DNA of 64,000 bases from Hofstenia miamia (GCA_004352715.1 SCFE01000003.1:304050-368049), one strand, 5' to 3'. Positions 19,740-31,342 are shown, counted from the stretch's first letter. Numbers and translations: made by a program. The notes: generated from the letters alone by a model not told the origin.

Positions 19740-22409
19740 TTACCTTTATGTCTGTATGGCAGCATTTCTATGCTATTAATGAGATAATGCTTGTTATCAT
19801 AGCATGACAGTGCAATATGATTGGACGTCTCTACACTAATTGAATGCATATGTGATCATATTCTGGTCATCAGTCTTCAGATGATGCCTTCTTGTAATAG
19901 AATAGATTTGAAAAGGTCAAAGTTCATTGTCTGCTTCACAGAACAGGTCACACCTTTTGCACTAGCCATCTCCAACACTTCATGACTATCATTTGTATAT
20001 TTGATTGAGTACAGTTTTAGTTTAAGTGTCATGAGCTGTGATAAAACCCATCTGCCCAACTCATCCTTTATTTTCAAATATACTTTTTTATTCACATCAC
20101 TATATAATGGTGAATTCTTTGGGTAATTGGAAAAGTCAAAGTGATGTGAGATGGGAGCAAGCTCAGTGTATAAATTCTTTGATTTAATCTTGTACATTAG
20201 AGAATCTGTGTCAGAATGCAATAATGTAATTCTATTTTTAAAATATGGTTTCATAACCTCATAGTGAAACTTAAACATAATTAATTTCAATAAATCAAGT
20301 ATTGTCATCCCAATATAATTCAGTCTATCCCATAAAATATCTTTCTGGCTCATCATGACTTGCACCAAATCCTCATTGACAATGTTGTACTTAAACTCTG
20401 GTTTCTTTATTAATTTCTCTGCTGACTCCAAATCATGTGCAAACTTTATATTTATCCTCTTTTTCAAGTTTTCCATAAATTTCCCAAACACTGCACTTGA
20501 CATTAACTTGTAAAATGCTTTTTCAAAATCGGTTCAAGTGGCCTTTCTCTTCTCAGTGTTGAGGTCAGTATATGGTTTCAAAAAGGGTGCCTGTTTAAAC
20601 TTGAGGGCTTTGTCAAATTTTGTGATTATCAATCTGCATTCAACATAAAACTTTAATACTACATAGTGTACAATGTAATTCTCTTTCTTATAAAATGTTT
20701 GCACTAGTTTGGGTATTGGTGCCAACTTTATTTTTAACTGGTTTTCTATTTGTTAAATTTTTCAAAGCTGTCAAACACCCCTTTGCCATGGGAAAATGCT
20801 TCTGCCTTCTGTTCCCCTAATCCAGCATTTAAAAATTTGTAATTTGCTGAGCCAATATTTTTTGTGAGGTTTGACAGAAATTTCCAGCTATGAATTGATA
20901 GCTATCAAAAAAACCAGAGTTCCTTGTATATCAGTTTGTAATTTCCATTTTTGTCATTATATCCATCTACAGGCACCATTAAACTGAGTGATAAGAGCAC
21001 CTCGAATGTACATGGTACACACTATACTTTCTCTCCATCTTTTGTTTGTAAATTTTTTAGCAAAATATGCCTGTCATATTTACTTCCATTATGTATAAAA
21101 ATCAGGGTAAATTGTGGACTAAGATTTAAAATATTACAATTGTTATGAGCCACACCTCTAATTTTACCAGTGAAATGACAATGGTCTATAACTTTTACAT
21201 CATCATGAGCAAACATGTTTTTACAGAATATACATCTTGTTGCTGATGACAACATTATTCTTTACTCCTCATCTGTTATTATCAATTCATGGTGTTGCTG
21301 CATAACTTTGTATGAATGTTTCACCAATTCACATAAATGATCAAATGCTTCTTTCATACAATCCTCAACAGATATTACTTTTCAAGATAATAATTTGTCC
21401 ATGCTGCTTGTTGCCACACAGACACTAGATGGAATTTGTTCAACATTTTGTATTGTGTAACTTGTAGATTGGTTTGGCTGAATGCTGTACACTTTTCTTG
21501 AAATCACTTTGATATCCAGACTACCAACAATAGGGACGTAGTTTTGAGTGGCATGTGCTTTAAATTTAATCTTATCTGCAGGATCTGGAAATGTGATTGA
21601 TGGTTCTGGCACTCTGCCACATTTATTCATGTGTTTCTCCAAATTTTCCTTTGTTCTAAAGCTTGATAAGCATTTGGGACAGAAAAAATCATGGTTTCTA
21701 TTTTTAAAAAACTGGAAACATGCATTGGTAATGGTGAGGTAGTGGCCTTTTTTTTATTCTTCAATCAATAATAAATTGACTGTTTGCTGATGATGGCATG
21801 GAGATATGTACACAGGAACAAGACATTGCTCATTTAGTGAGTATACATTGATGTTTATTGAATTCCATGCTTCAAAAATGCATACATCATTAATTGACAG
21901 TGGGAACATCAATCTGGAATATTTTAACTCAGGAAGAAATTTATTCATTTGTGTTATTTAACATTGCACTTTAATTTCTGGGTGGAGACAAGCTAATATA
22001 GAATATATGAAACACAAGTTGGATTGACTGGTTTTCAGATTTATGAGGAAAAGGATTTTTGAAAAGGAACAGGAGAGCTTCAGCAGCATTTTCTTTATTA
22101 AGACAAGAGAAGAGTTGATGAAGCAGTGTTTTCTTTTTATCTTAGTGATGGTTGATATTTTGACATTCTTAGCCCAACTCTATTTATGTTTTTTAATATG
22201 AACCCACTCCCATTCATATTGTACATACTAATATGACTTGCAATCTGGTCAACTAGACTATAGAAATTTGTTTCACTTAGACCTGATCTAAACACTGAGA
22301 CAGGGCTAGATGTTGGGTGGAGAATAGCAATGGAGTTAAGGTTATTTGAAAGATAACTTGCAAATGCCCCTCTAATATGCATTTTCTGATCTATGTATGG
22401 TGTATTCAT
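19740..22409 (-). pseudogene. Protein-primed family B DNA polymerase, Polinton/adinto type (broken)
   Basis: Collinear pieces in several frames along 2.7 kb. 22409-22137: N-terminal region, GSGFILKNINRVGL. 21948-21754 and 21742-21382: zinc-ribbon-like CPKC then H-x4-C, and the ExoI area reading VGSLDIKVI. 21255-21022: CIFCKN, DHCHFTGKIRG (HNH-like insert typical of this clade) and the ExoII-like FIHNGSKYDRHILL. 20725-20534: LKFYVECRLIITKFD and ALKFKQAPFLKPY. 20503-19877: SSAVFGKFMENLKKR (motif B region), the catalytic LLHSDTDSLMY (motif C) and ASAKGV. About 19849-19740: C-terminal ISLSCYDNKHY-like block. Such enzymes replicate linear DNA using a terminal-protein primer. Frameshifts and stops rule out function. 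The family usually has 1000 residues or more, so most of it is represented. Confidence 0.85.
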
Positions 22410-22594
22410 GGTTGTTGTTCAAAATTTATGCTTATATAACTCAGCCTTGCTTCCAAAATAGGTTTTGCAATAGAGGCAAAAATTTACTGTTGCTCATCTA
22501 TGTCTTGATTGTAAATGAGACCTTACTTTTTGTGGGGAGGGGTTATTATACTGACACAAACCACAAAAATACTGCAACTTTGTCTTTTGTCTAA

Positions 22595-23348
22595 ATAGAC
22601 CATGTATTAGTAAAGTTGGAAAATATTGACTGAAACAAATTTTTTTAAAAAACATGGATAGAATCATTTAGATTTTAACATAAAACGCAAAACATTTTCT
22701 CAAACATTGAATAATTTGTTTTTGACACACACTGAATTTTAAAATATATAAACTATAAAGAGAAAAATATGCATAAACACAGTATAGGAGAAAATAGTAA
22801 TCTAAAACACGTAATCAGTAACAGATATATAAAAAAACAAAATGATACACATTCATTATTTAAAATAACTCTTAAACAAGATTACAACATTAAACTAAAT
22901 AGTGTGCTCAAAAAGTAAAACATTAAAAAATTACCCATCTATTAGTGTAATGATTTAAAATAATGAGAGGATAAATTTTAGCTGTGTGTATGTGAGTCAC
23001 TTATAATTAGATTCATTGGCAAAAACCATTTTGTTCATGTATATGAGAAAGATTTTAATTCCCCACTTTTTCGTATTTCAAAACATCTTGTTCACACATT
23101 AGTAATAGTGCAAATTCATTTTTTTGAAAATTTGCAACCAGATAGTAACACATTTTTAAATTAAAATCAGTAAACCATTATTTTGCTTTTCACTGATGTA
23201 ATAAATCATCTCATTTTTGAAAAATTGTAACATGATGTTTTTAAAAAACTCTAATTGATTTTCCAATTATATGACATGAATTTGATTCTTTTTAAAAAAA
23301 TGTTTGGTGAATCACACCAAAATTATTGTGTTTTACCATGTTTTCAAA
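22595..23348. other. No gene recognised
   Basis: AT-rich sequence between the polymerase remnant and the two-exon candidate, with nothing recognisable. Confidence 0.5.
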
Positions 23349-24033
23349 TTAAAAAATGCTGACTGTATATATACATAAAAAACTTGAAGCCCCATTTTTT
23401 AAACATAAAAGATGGTAAACACAAAAAAAGCATGCTATAGTGTACTCATGTGGTATTGTTGTTTGAGGAAACATGGTTAGCAGCTTGGGTGTTGGTTGTA
23501 CCCAATGATTGTCTCCACAACTGATTTGAGGGCGTTCATATTCTACCATCATTTCATTGACTCTATTCTCAAAATTTTGTGACCAGTCATTGAAAATTTC
23601 CAAAGTTTGATTACACTCTTCCAGAATATTGTCAAAGCTAAAAACATTTGTTTAACACATTTAATAATAATAGTTCCTGAAATATTATAACAAGATGTAG
23701 TGTAAAAGCAGTTTTGTTTTTTAATAAAATGAAAAACACACATTACATATTTTAACTGAGAAATATTATAAGTAGCAACTTAAAAAAACTGATTAACAAT
23801 TTGTTACATGAATAATACATATTTTTAGGTATGGTTGGTGAAAACTAGAAAACAATAAATACAAAACATTGTATAATAAATATTTCTTAGATAATATATT
23901 TTACATAGATAATGTCTTACATTGCCTTGTCAAATGATACATCTAATGGGTCTTTATACATGTTTTCTTCTATGATTTGGGAGAACTGTGAATTCCAGCC
24001 TGATAGGAAATCTGTAACATTATTGAAAGACAT
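23349..24033 (-). CDS. Candidate two-exon gene, unknown function
   Basis: Exon 1 (24033-23920) starts MSFNNVTDFLSGWNS and ends at a GTAAGA donor. Exon 2 (23637-23349) follows a TTTTTAG acceptor, keeps phase, and continues with NILEECNQTLEIFNDW and NRVNEMMVEYERPQI before a hydrophobic tail and stop. Both exons share a W-S/N-x-x-F pattern (GWNSQF, DWSQNF), a hint of one protein. The 282-bp intron is AT-rich. I recognise no family. The gene lies between the polymerase remnant and the plus-strand ORFs, so it may belong to the mobile element. The splice model rests only on sites and phase. Confidence 0.35.
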
Positions 24034-24598
24034 TTTAAAGGTAATGCATAAATTAAAAACAAACTGAATAATCAAAGAGTTGAAAATGAAATTGAATTTG
24101 GTTTTGCTCCAGGATTTATGATGATTGGCTGGAAAGCAAATTGAAATATCCAATTACCAAGGTGGATTTCATACCGAGTTTATGCAAAAAGCTTTTAACT
24201 AAATTGATGTTGACAGGTTCTCTGAAAAAATTTTTATTTTGCAGATAGTTTTAATGTAAAAATGCTTTTAAAATGTCAAGCTTTCAGGTGATTGATAATA
24301 CTAAAATGGATACTAATTAATTTTCCCAGTTTTTTGCAAAAGGGGTTTCACAAGATTTTTTAAAAATGTAAACTTAACATGATATGAATTCACATGTCAA
24401 TTTTTGACTTTTGTAAACAAACAATTTTCCAAATTTTTGGATATACAATAAACTGAGTATTACTATTATTAAATATTACCATATATAGACATTTTTAAAA
24501 AGAGTGCAATTAATCTATCACAACTCTCATGGGTGTATAAAATTTATAGATACTTTAAACAAATATTCACAATTTTTTTGGGGGAGAAAGAGAGAGAG

Positions 24599-25038
24599 AT
24601 GGAACCCTGTTCAGCTTTTGAATCAAGTTTTGGCTATACACTACAAAAATTCACTCTATTGGAAGACCAGATGTGCATATTCAAAAATTTGGGTAAACTG
24701 GTAAATTATGAGGATATTCCACTTACAAACAATAAAATATTAAAAGTTCAATTTCACCCATCAGAGGCTTAATGTACTTGTGACCCTTGTTGGGAAACTG
24801 ATGAAGATAATCAGATGGATTTATTGATTTTTAAAAAGTGAATGAGGATGATCTCCCACATACATTTGCTTCAGTGCAAATATTAAAGGCAAACGCTGAT
24901 AAAATATACAAAGACAGTTTCCAAATAGACTTTGCAATTTCCCAACTTTTTACAATGTTAGAAGATAAAGACAAATGTGTAACACTTTCTCTCAACCATG
25001 GACATTATTTAAAATTGTGTACAGTTGATAATCTATAA
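24599..25038 (+). pseudogene. Broken ORF in the Polinton-like region, unknown
   Basis: A frame from an ATG in gagagATGGAACCC reads AFESSFGYTLQKFTLLEDQM and ends at a TAA at 24770. Coding-like text continues (CDPCWETDEDNQMDLL), then shifts frame to NEDDLPHTFASVQILKANAD and ends after YLKLCTVDNL. It is probably one gene of about 145 codons with an internal stop and a frameshift. No family is recognised. It sits next to the candidate small protein at 25583 in the same orientation. Confidence 0.35.
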
Positions 25039-25039
25039 A

Positions 25040-25500
25040 TAAATAAAATGTGGCTAGTTGAGTATTTATCTTTTCATACATACATACATGTATACATCTA
25101 ATTAAATAACAAAGTACAAGAAAATACTAACATATAGATATTCATCTCATTTTTTAAAAACATTACCAAGTTTGTATAACCTTTAATACTTTTTTGTTCT
25201 AAAACCTAGCATGGGTTAACAACTAAAAAATAATTATTTCAAGTTAAAACATTAGCAAAATTCATATAACAACCCAGCTTAAATACTTTTTGTTCTAAAA
25301 ACTTAACATAGGTTAGCTAAAATTGGTAAATGCATATACTTGTATACATTGACATATATTTTTTTGTTTTAAAAAATTTAGTTAGCTGAGTATTGTATTT
25401 CATTAGCATCATCTAGCAGAAATTAAATTCATTCCTACCTGAAAATTATTGGCTTCCAGCCTCCAGATCTTGAAAAGTTTATTGGTTCTCAATTTTTATT
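25040..25500. repeat. Degenerate tandem repeat in AT-rich spacer
   Basis: The phrase tttttgttctaaaa followed by c-tagcatgggtta or cttaacataggtta occurs near 25190 and 25288. No gene was seen. Confidence 0.5.
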
Positions 25501-25509
25501 AGCCATTGG

Positions 25510-25582
25510 ATTTTAGTGAATATAAAAACCTAGTATCCTTTTTGAAAAATTATTTCACATTTTAAATCACTTAATAAGCAAT
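25510..25582 (+). promoter_or_regulatory. Possible TATA-box promoter
   Basis: The AT-rich gaatataaaaacc lies about 60 bp upstream of the ATG at 25583. In such AT-rich DNA this could be chance. Confidence 0.2.
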
Positions 25583-25893
25583 ATGGTCAATGAAGAAGTT
25601 TACAGAAGAGGAGAGGTGATGAAGATTCTGCAGGAAGTTGGTGATAATCCTACTGCCAATGAGTCTTACCTCATGATCTCCAAATTGGGGAATGGCGTGA
25701 GGTGTTGGATGTGAGCTTGATGGATATGAGGTATGGTCCTGCTATAAAAGTCAAGCTTAACAGAAATGAATACTTCTATCTCCCCAGACACTATACCTGT
25801 TTGATTAAAGACGAAGATGTGCCACTATTGATTGGGGGCAAAGTAACAAGAGTATCAGGAGGTGGACATTGGGTTAAACTCTCTTTTTGCTAG
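25583..25893 (+). pseudogene. Small protein of about 100 codons, one frameshift, unknown
   Basis: The ATG at 25583 opens MVNEEVYRRGEVMKILQEVG and a second half follows in the next frame from about 25695: DMRYGPAIKVKLNRNEYFYL, then PRHYTCLIKDEDVPLL. One extra base in the G-run near 25688 would explain the break. The order (K-I-L near the N-terminus, YGP-x-x-x-V-x-L, FYLPRHY, then D-E-D-V) resembles a small beta-rich, OB-fold-like protein that I associate with protein-primed polymerase elements. That association is an impression, not a demonstrated match. Confidence 0.4.
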
Positions 25894-26089
25894 TGTATAT
25901 ATATATATAATGTAAATATATAGCTTTCCATCAGTGTTTTATTTAAACATGTAGAATACTAAATGCTATTATTATTAACATCACCCATGTAATTAAATCT
26001 AGAACATTATACGTATAGATTATTTGTTCACTAAATTATGTAAAATTAACTATGTTTAATGTAAAGTCTCTCTTTTATTATGAGTTACA

Positions 26090-26520
26090 ATACCATTAGT
26101 AAAATTCTTAAAAAAATACACGTAAACGCTAAAATTATCATTTGCTTAAATTACAAAACAAAAATATACCTTTCACAGATATTACATTTTACAATATCAA
26201 ACATTGTTAGTAAATCATGAAAATATGTTTCAATCATTAAAAATTATTGTTTGCTTAAATTACAAAACAAAAATACACTTCTGTGTTTATTATGGGTTAC
26301 ATCAACAACAATAATATCGAATTGTAAATTCGTGAAAAACTTATTACAATTTTCAATGTCAAAATAGTGTTAGTAAATTCGCGATTTTGCAAGTGTGTTA
26401 AAACCTGGTAAAAAATTACTGGTTGCTTAAATTACAAGATCAATTATATGTCTTTTGTGTATATTACAAACTGGATTATTTATCGTTTGCTTAAAATATA
26501 AAACAAAGAATGGAGTAAAT
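26090..26520. repeat. Degenerate repeats near the right end
   Basis: The phrase tttgcttaaattacaaaaca and close variants occur four times (about 26140, 26250, 26420, 26487) at irregular spacing. Confidence 0.7.
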
Positions 26521-26713
26521 ATAATTTATGGAAGAAATATTATAATTAACAATACAATTTTAATCAAAAATAGAAGCTTACCCATGAAATCGGGGTTTAG
26601 TCAGTGTCCATGCAAATAAAAACGCTGGTTTTGAGAAATATTTTCCAAACAAACAATACATGATATTAGTTGAAAATATAAAAATTAATTTTTAATTAAT
26701 AAATATTTTAAAG

Positions 26714-26946
26714 CATTAGCCATAAAAATTAGTCATTGTATCAAAACATGTAAACTAAATTGGCCCCCCCACATGAATCATTGTAAACCTACTTGAGAAA
26801 TCAATTAGTGATAGCCGTCAAAAACCACTTAACGGTTACCCTAAACCTTCAAAAAACACTTAGCGATAATAATGTCAAGTGGTTGAGTCATTAACATTTG
26901 CAAACACCCGTCAATATCCATGAATCAGAGATGAAGTCATTTTGTG
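26714..26946 (-). repeat. Right long inverted repeat
   Basis: Reverse complement of 16986-17215, with about ten differences by eye. Outside it, the sequence no longer matches the left flank. Confidence 0.85.
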
Positions 26947-28037
26947 ACCTCAAGTCTGTCTTTCTCTTGCTACTTACCACTATCCTTGAAGAATTAGAAA
27001 GTCCACTTCAATAATTTTGAAATAAAATTCTATTACTTTTTAAGTAATCGTGTGAAATTCTCTTAAAACCTTAGACTAATTACTTCTGGAGATATTGTAA
27101 GTAACCAATTCCCAACAAATTAAAAGAATAATATTAAAAATGTATTAAAAACTTTCAAAAATTTTTTAAATAATTTACCTATATACTAGAAGTCTTGGTG
27201 CAATTCGCAATGAGTCTATACAAAAATCTCAAAAAACGCAATACATTGTGAATGATTTTAAAATTTATGCTGTTACAATAACACCTACGCTCTTAACATT
27301 TCACACCAATTTCTGAATGCTTAATGAGGTTGAGGCTTTTAAGGAAATATGAATAAAAGATTTGCATCTTCAAGGAGTTCACCAGCCTGTTTGGAGTCTT
27401 TTGAGGTCTGACATATCACAATAGCAAAGTAATTTATAAATAATGAAAAACATTTTGGTCCAATGCTCGAAAAAATTTTCAATAAACAATTATTGACTAT
27501 TTTGGAAGTTCAATAGTTAAGCATGTAAAAATATTTAGTAAGATGTATTTAGTAAACACCAAGACATTTACTGAAAATGTAATACATAAATTTGGTACTT
27601 GTGGGGTGACTTAGACCAAACTGACATCCCGCACCAGGTCCTTAAATTTACCATGACGCTACTGTTGATAACAGGAAAATAATACCCCTTCTTTCAGCTC
27701 CAAAAATGAGATAATACACGTACATTTGAGTTAAACAATGTCAAATGTTGCATATACTTACATATATTATTTTCACATATTATGAACAATTTAGTTTTAA
27801 TTAACTAAATTCTAATTAACAGCATTGATATCAGACAGAGAAACGGTTGTTCAATATAAAATAAAAGCTCTGGGAATTAATGCATGAAATAAACCAAATA
27901 ATAAAAATATTGAGAACGTTTATTTAATTTAATATACTGTTTTAAAAATGAAATTGCGGCTTGGCCAAATTTGAATTCAAATAATATTGATAACATATGC
28001 ATTTGAGTTAGGTAATAAGGGGCTAATATTTTGTATT
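26947..28037. other. No gene recognised
   Basis: AT-rich sequence between the right inverted repeat and the LINE, with short frames only. Confidence 0.5.
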
Positions 28038-29440
28038 TTAATCATTAATTTGATGCATTGTCATTTTTTCTGCAAAATTGAGTATTTTAAGGGACCAATT
28101 GAAGGTTTTAGAAAGGAGGATGCGAAGTTTTGAATTAATATTTGTAAAAAGGAGTGAGCAATATTGAAAGTGAGAAAGACAGAGTCTATTTATTAATTGT
28201 TTGTGGTACGTATTTGGAAAATTTCTGCGATTATAAAAACACATAGCTCCAGAAGCCATTTTTAAATTTTAGCATTAAAGAATTGTTCGAAAATTTAATC
28301 ATTGTCGAATTGAACACCTAAATAGTCAATAGATTCGCTTTGCTTTATTGGTATATGATTTAAATTAAGTTCTATGTTTTTTGTGAGATTTCTGTTTGTC
28401 CAAGGGGAAATATTATAAATTGTGTTTTTTCAATATTTACTTTCAATTGATTATATGAGAAATATTTTGTTAAATTTTCGATGTCATATTGGAGATTTTT
28501 AGTTGCATTAAAGGCATTTATATCTATAATTATGAGACAGGTATCATCGGCATATTGATAAATTTTACTGTTTTTACTTGTTGAGTTATGTCATTAATTG
28601 CAAATAGAATAGGTCCGAGAACTGTTCTCTGTAGAACCCCACGGTCCGTTATTATATATTTTGATTTTTTGCCATTAAGTATAACTCTTTGCTGTCGCTT
28701 TTAAGGAAAGTCATTATTAAGTTAACAGATTTGTTATCAAAGTTGTAATATATTAATTTGTGCTTTAATATGTCAAAATTTATTGAATTAAAAGCTTGCT
28801 CAAATCAAGGAGTGCAACACAACTACATTTTTTAGGGCTAAATTAGATTTTATTTGTTCTGATATTGACAAAATTGCATCTTGCGTGCTGTAACCATTAC
28901 GAAAACCAAATTGTTTTTTCAAAAGAATATTTTCAGATATCAAGTATGCATTAATTTGATTATATAATAATTTTTCAAATAGTTTACTGAAGGGATGGCC
29001 AATGCAAATGGGCCTCTACTTTTGTGCATTTAGAGGGTCGTCTTTTTTATATATAGGGCTTATGTCAGACTTCTTAAATATACCCGGGAATTCATTATCA
29101 ATAATGCATTGGTTAAATGCGAATAGTAGATGTTCACTAAAGATATGAAATTGACGTTTAATAACAATAATTGGAAGATTATAGGATGCCGTTGATTTAT
29201 TGGTGTCTAAGTTTTTTATTATGGTTTCTAGTTCATTTGCATTTACGAGTCTAAAAGAAAAGTATGTTTTTCCTGGGAATTTATTAATGTTTTTCTTTTT
29301 CTTATATTGCGGAAAATTGAAATAGCCAAGTTCCTTAAATGTTGTATTTAGGTGGTCTATTATTCTTGTTTTTTCTGTTGTAGTTTGGTTATCAATACTT
29401 AATTCATTAATATCAGTTGAAATTCTTTTACTTTTTCCTA
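28038..29440 (-). pseudogene. LINE B reverse transcriptase
   Basis: RT blocks spread over several frames: GFRNGY near 28900, altered G-V-P-Q-G block near 28610-28650, catalytic QYADD at 28558-28544, and a C-terminal frame 28259-28038. Stops and frame changes make it inactive. It reverse-transcribed the element RNA at nicked target DNA when intact. Confidence 0.8.
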
Positions 29441-29552
29441 AAATTTTATGAANGGTCTATTATTCTTGTTTTTTCTGTTGTAGTTTGGTTATCAATACTT
29501 AATTCATTAATATCAGTTGAAATTCTTTTACTTTTTCCCAAAATTTTACGAA
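29354..29552. repeat. 99-bp duplication around an n (assembly artefact)
   Basis: 29354-29452 repeats as 29454-29552 with two differences, separated by a single n at 29453. This is the signature of overlapping contig ends joined without merging. Confidence 0.85.
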
Positions 29553-29914
29553 TATATCGCCATTTTTCGTTTGTATTATTTAGTTTATTGTAGAACCTTT
29601 TTTGTTTTAAGGCAAATTTTTTTATCTCTCTATTGCTTAATAATCCTCTTTGATTTTTCGGAATTAGTCCAATTAGTTGTCGTTCTGTTTGACCGAGATA
29701 AAACAATTTTCTTTGAATACTTACTAGTTCATGTATGTCACTATTGTCGGCATTTGATAAAGCAACTTGCGCGCTTTTAATTTTACTTTGTGGTACTTAA
29801 TTGGTCCCGCTATACTAACTGCATTGCAAATATCTTTTGAAATATCATGCAAGATCCAGATTTTAATGTGTATAAATATTTGAACGATATGTTTGTCAAA
29901 AGTGTTTCCATTAT

Positions 29915-30232
29915 TTAGTCTGAATAATTTAGATAATCTCTTGCATAAATCATTTTAAATTTATTGGCTTTGGTAGTTATATTACTTATATATGTGCAAA
30001 GAGCATGGTCACTGAATGATTCAAACATGAAGGATTTAAAAACTAAGTCGGAATTTGTTAGGAAGTAATCAATTAAATTGTTATGTCGTGTAGGACAGTC
30101 AGTATTTACACAATGAAAATCGCATGTTGCGCAAAGTTCTTTTAACGATTTTTTTTCAAGATTATTAAAATAATTTATATTAAAGTCACCAAATATATTT
30201 ATAGAATAGTAGAGATCACTTATTTCGGACAT
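29915..30232 (-). pseudogene. LINE B endonuclease C-terminal half
   Basis: Frame of 105 codons with INIFGDFNINYF (metal-binding Asp and Asn of the APE-like nuclease) and FESFSDHALCTYI (the conserved S-D-H). The first half of the domain lies upstream in broken frames. Confidence 0.8.
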
Positions 30233-30413
30233 TTCATTTGCCTTAAATTTTAGATAGTCAATATGATAATTTTTATTTGGATTGTATGTGATATTAATAA
30301 GTTCTTTATGGCATTTATTTTGAAATGATATAGTTTCTATCCAGAGTGATTCAAAAATGTCACGTTTTAATTCATATTCTAATTTATTCTATTATTTGCG
30401 ATTCTTCTAGAAT

Positions 30414-30452
30414 TGGTCCTGGGTTGAGCTTAATATCTCCTGAAAGAAGTAA
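30414..30452 (-). other. 2A-like ribosome-skipping motif in LINE B
   Basis: The frame 30692-30384 contains LLLSGDIKLNPGP. The canonical 2A core is D-(V/I)-E-x-N-P-G-P; here Glu is Lys. 2A-like motifs at the N-terminus of the pol ORF are known in APE-type non-LTR retrotransposons, where they separate or target the product. The Lys change may weaken it. Confidence 0.75.
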
Positions 30453-30685
30453 TCTTATGGAATAAAAATAGTTATTGAGGTGATTAAGAAGAAGGCTACT
30501 GAATTTAACTGTATATGCATAATATGTTAAATGGGCATGTTTTGAAGCATGTGGATGTGGATTTATATAATATAGATGTAAATTTTGTAACATTACATAG
30601 ATAGCTAAATAATATATAATAAAATTTACCCTTTTTCTGTACATTTTCATGTTAATTCTGATGAAGGAGGCGTCAGAATAAGGGC

Positions 30686-31342
30686 TCAACAATTTGAAGA
30701 ATTGGCAGCTTTTAGATAGGTGACATTTGGAATTCGAAGTGAAGAGTGAGAAATTAGACGGGGCTGGAAGAGTCTTTTTAAGACGAAAGTGATATGAGCA
30801 ATTCTTTGACGAGATAAGTGGATGCCATCACGGGCGAAGATGTTGGAGTTTTTACTTCGTGGTGAATTCAGAAAGCTTTTGAAGAGTGGAATAACATTGA
30901 ATTCATTAGTAGAGAGATGTGATAAGGCTTCATTGAGTCTATTGATGACATGATTCTTTTGTAGAGCAGAATGTTTACAGACTGTAGCAATTTCTAGGAA
31001 ATAAATAAACCGCATAGTGAACATTTGATGGATTAAAGATACAAGTTGATTGATGTTCTGTCGAAATTGTTTGATGTCGGTAGATTTGAGTGCGTCAATG
31101 AGATCTGTGTTTATGAAGACGGAGTTGATGTGCGTTGTGGGATAATTCTGGATCTTCTGAGAGAATTGATGAGAATTGTGACCAGGATATGAATGAATTG
31201 TTGTTGTTTGATTTGAAAAGAGATTGTGAGTACGGAAATACTTCAAGATGCTGCTTCCAATGATGAGGGAAGTTGTTCCGGGCTTGAAAGATTTACCAGA
31301 TGAGTGTGTTGTTGACGGGCATTTTGAGGTTGAGGCGAGCAA
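30686..31342 (-). CDS. LINE B ORF1, SGNH-hydrolase (esterase-like) domain
   Basis: Open frame of 218 codons. Block I reads SLIIGSSILKYF (nucleophile Ser in G-S-S), and the C-terminal catalytic pair is in FARDGIHLSRQR (D-x-x-H). Between them, IHSYPGHNSHQF resembles the Gly block. The Asn block is not clear (NTDLIDAL in place of G-x-N-D). SGNH esterases are common as ORF1 proteins of CR1-like LINEs and may act on membranes or chaperone RNA. A further upstream piece (31682-31356) in another frame carries the N-terminal region. Confidence 0.7.
   Translation of the reverse strand: MLASTSKCPSTTHSSGKSFKPGTTSLIIGSSILKYFRTHNLFSNQTTTIHSYPGHNSHQFSQKIQNYPTTHINSVFINTDLIDALKSTDIKQFRQNINQLVSLIHQMFTMRFIYFLEIATVCKHSALQKNHVINRLNEALSHLSTNEFNVIPLFKSFLNSPRSKNSNIFARDGIHLSRQRIAHITFVLKRLFQPRLISHSSLRIPNVTYLKAANSSNC

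Larger units (their letters stand above)
16986..26946. mobile_element. Candidate degraded Polinton/Maverick-like element
   Basis: About 10 kb bounded by inverted copies of a 230-bp sequence (16986-17215 and 26714-26946) that differ at roughly ten positions. Inside are a broken protein-primed family B DNA polymerase on the minus strand, a possible two-exon gene, and small plus-strand ORFs. Degenerate tandem repeats sit near both ends. Long inverted ends with a protein-primed polymerase are the hallmark of Polintons/Mavericks and related adinto-like elements. No integrase, ATPase, protease or capsid gene was recognised, and no 6-bp target duplication was found. The inverted repeat also belongs to a dispersed family, so the bracket could be coincidental. 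Confidence 0.5.

Noticed and set aside
26090-26520. CRISPR-like spaced repeats
   Set aside because: Repeats are degenerate and unevenly spaced in eukaryotic AT-rich DNA, and no cas genes are possible in this context.
16951-26986. Polinton boundaries extended to AGT...ACT with a 6-bp target duplication
   Set aside because: Outer sequences (agtagtaag on the left, cttaccact on the right) look partly alike, but the flanking six bases do not match, so no target duplication can be claimed.
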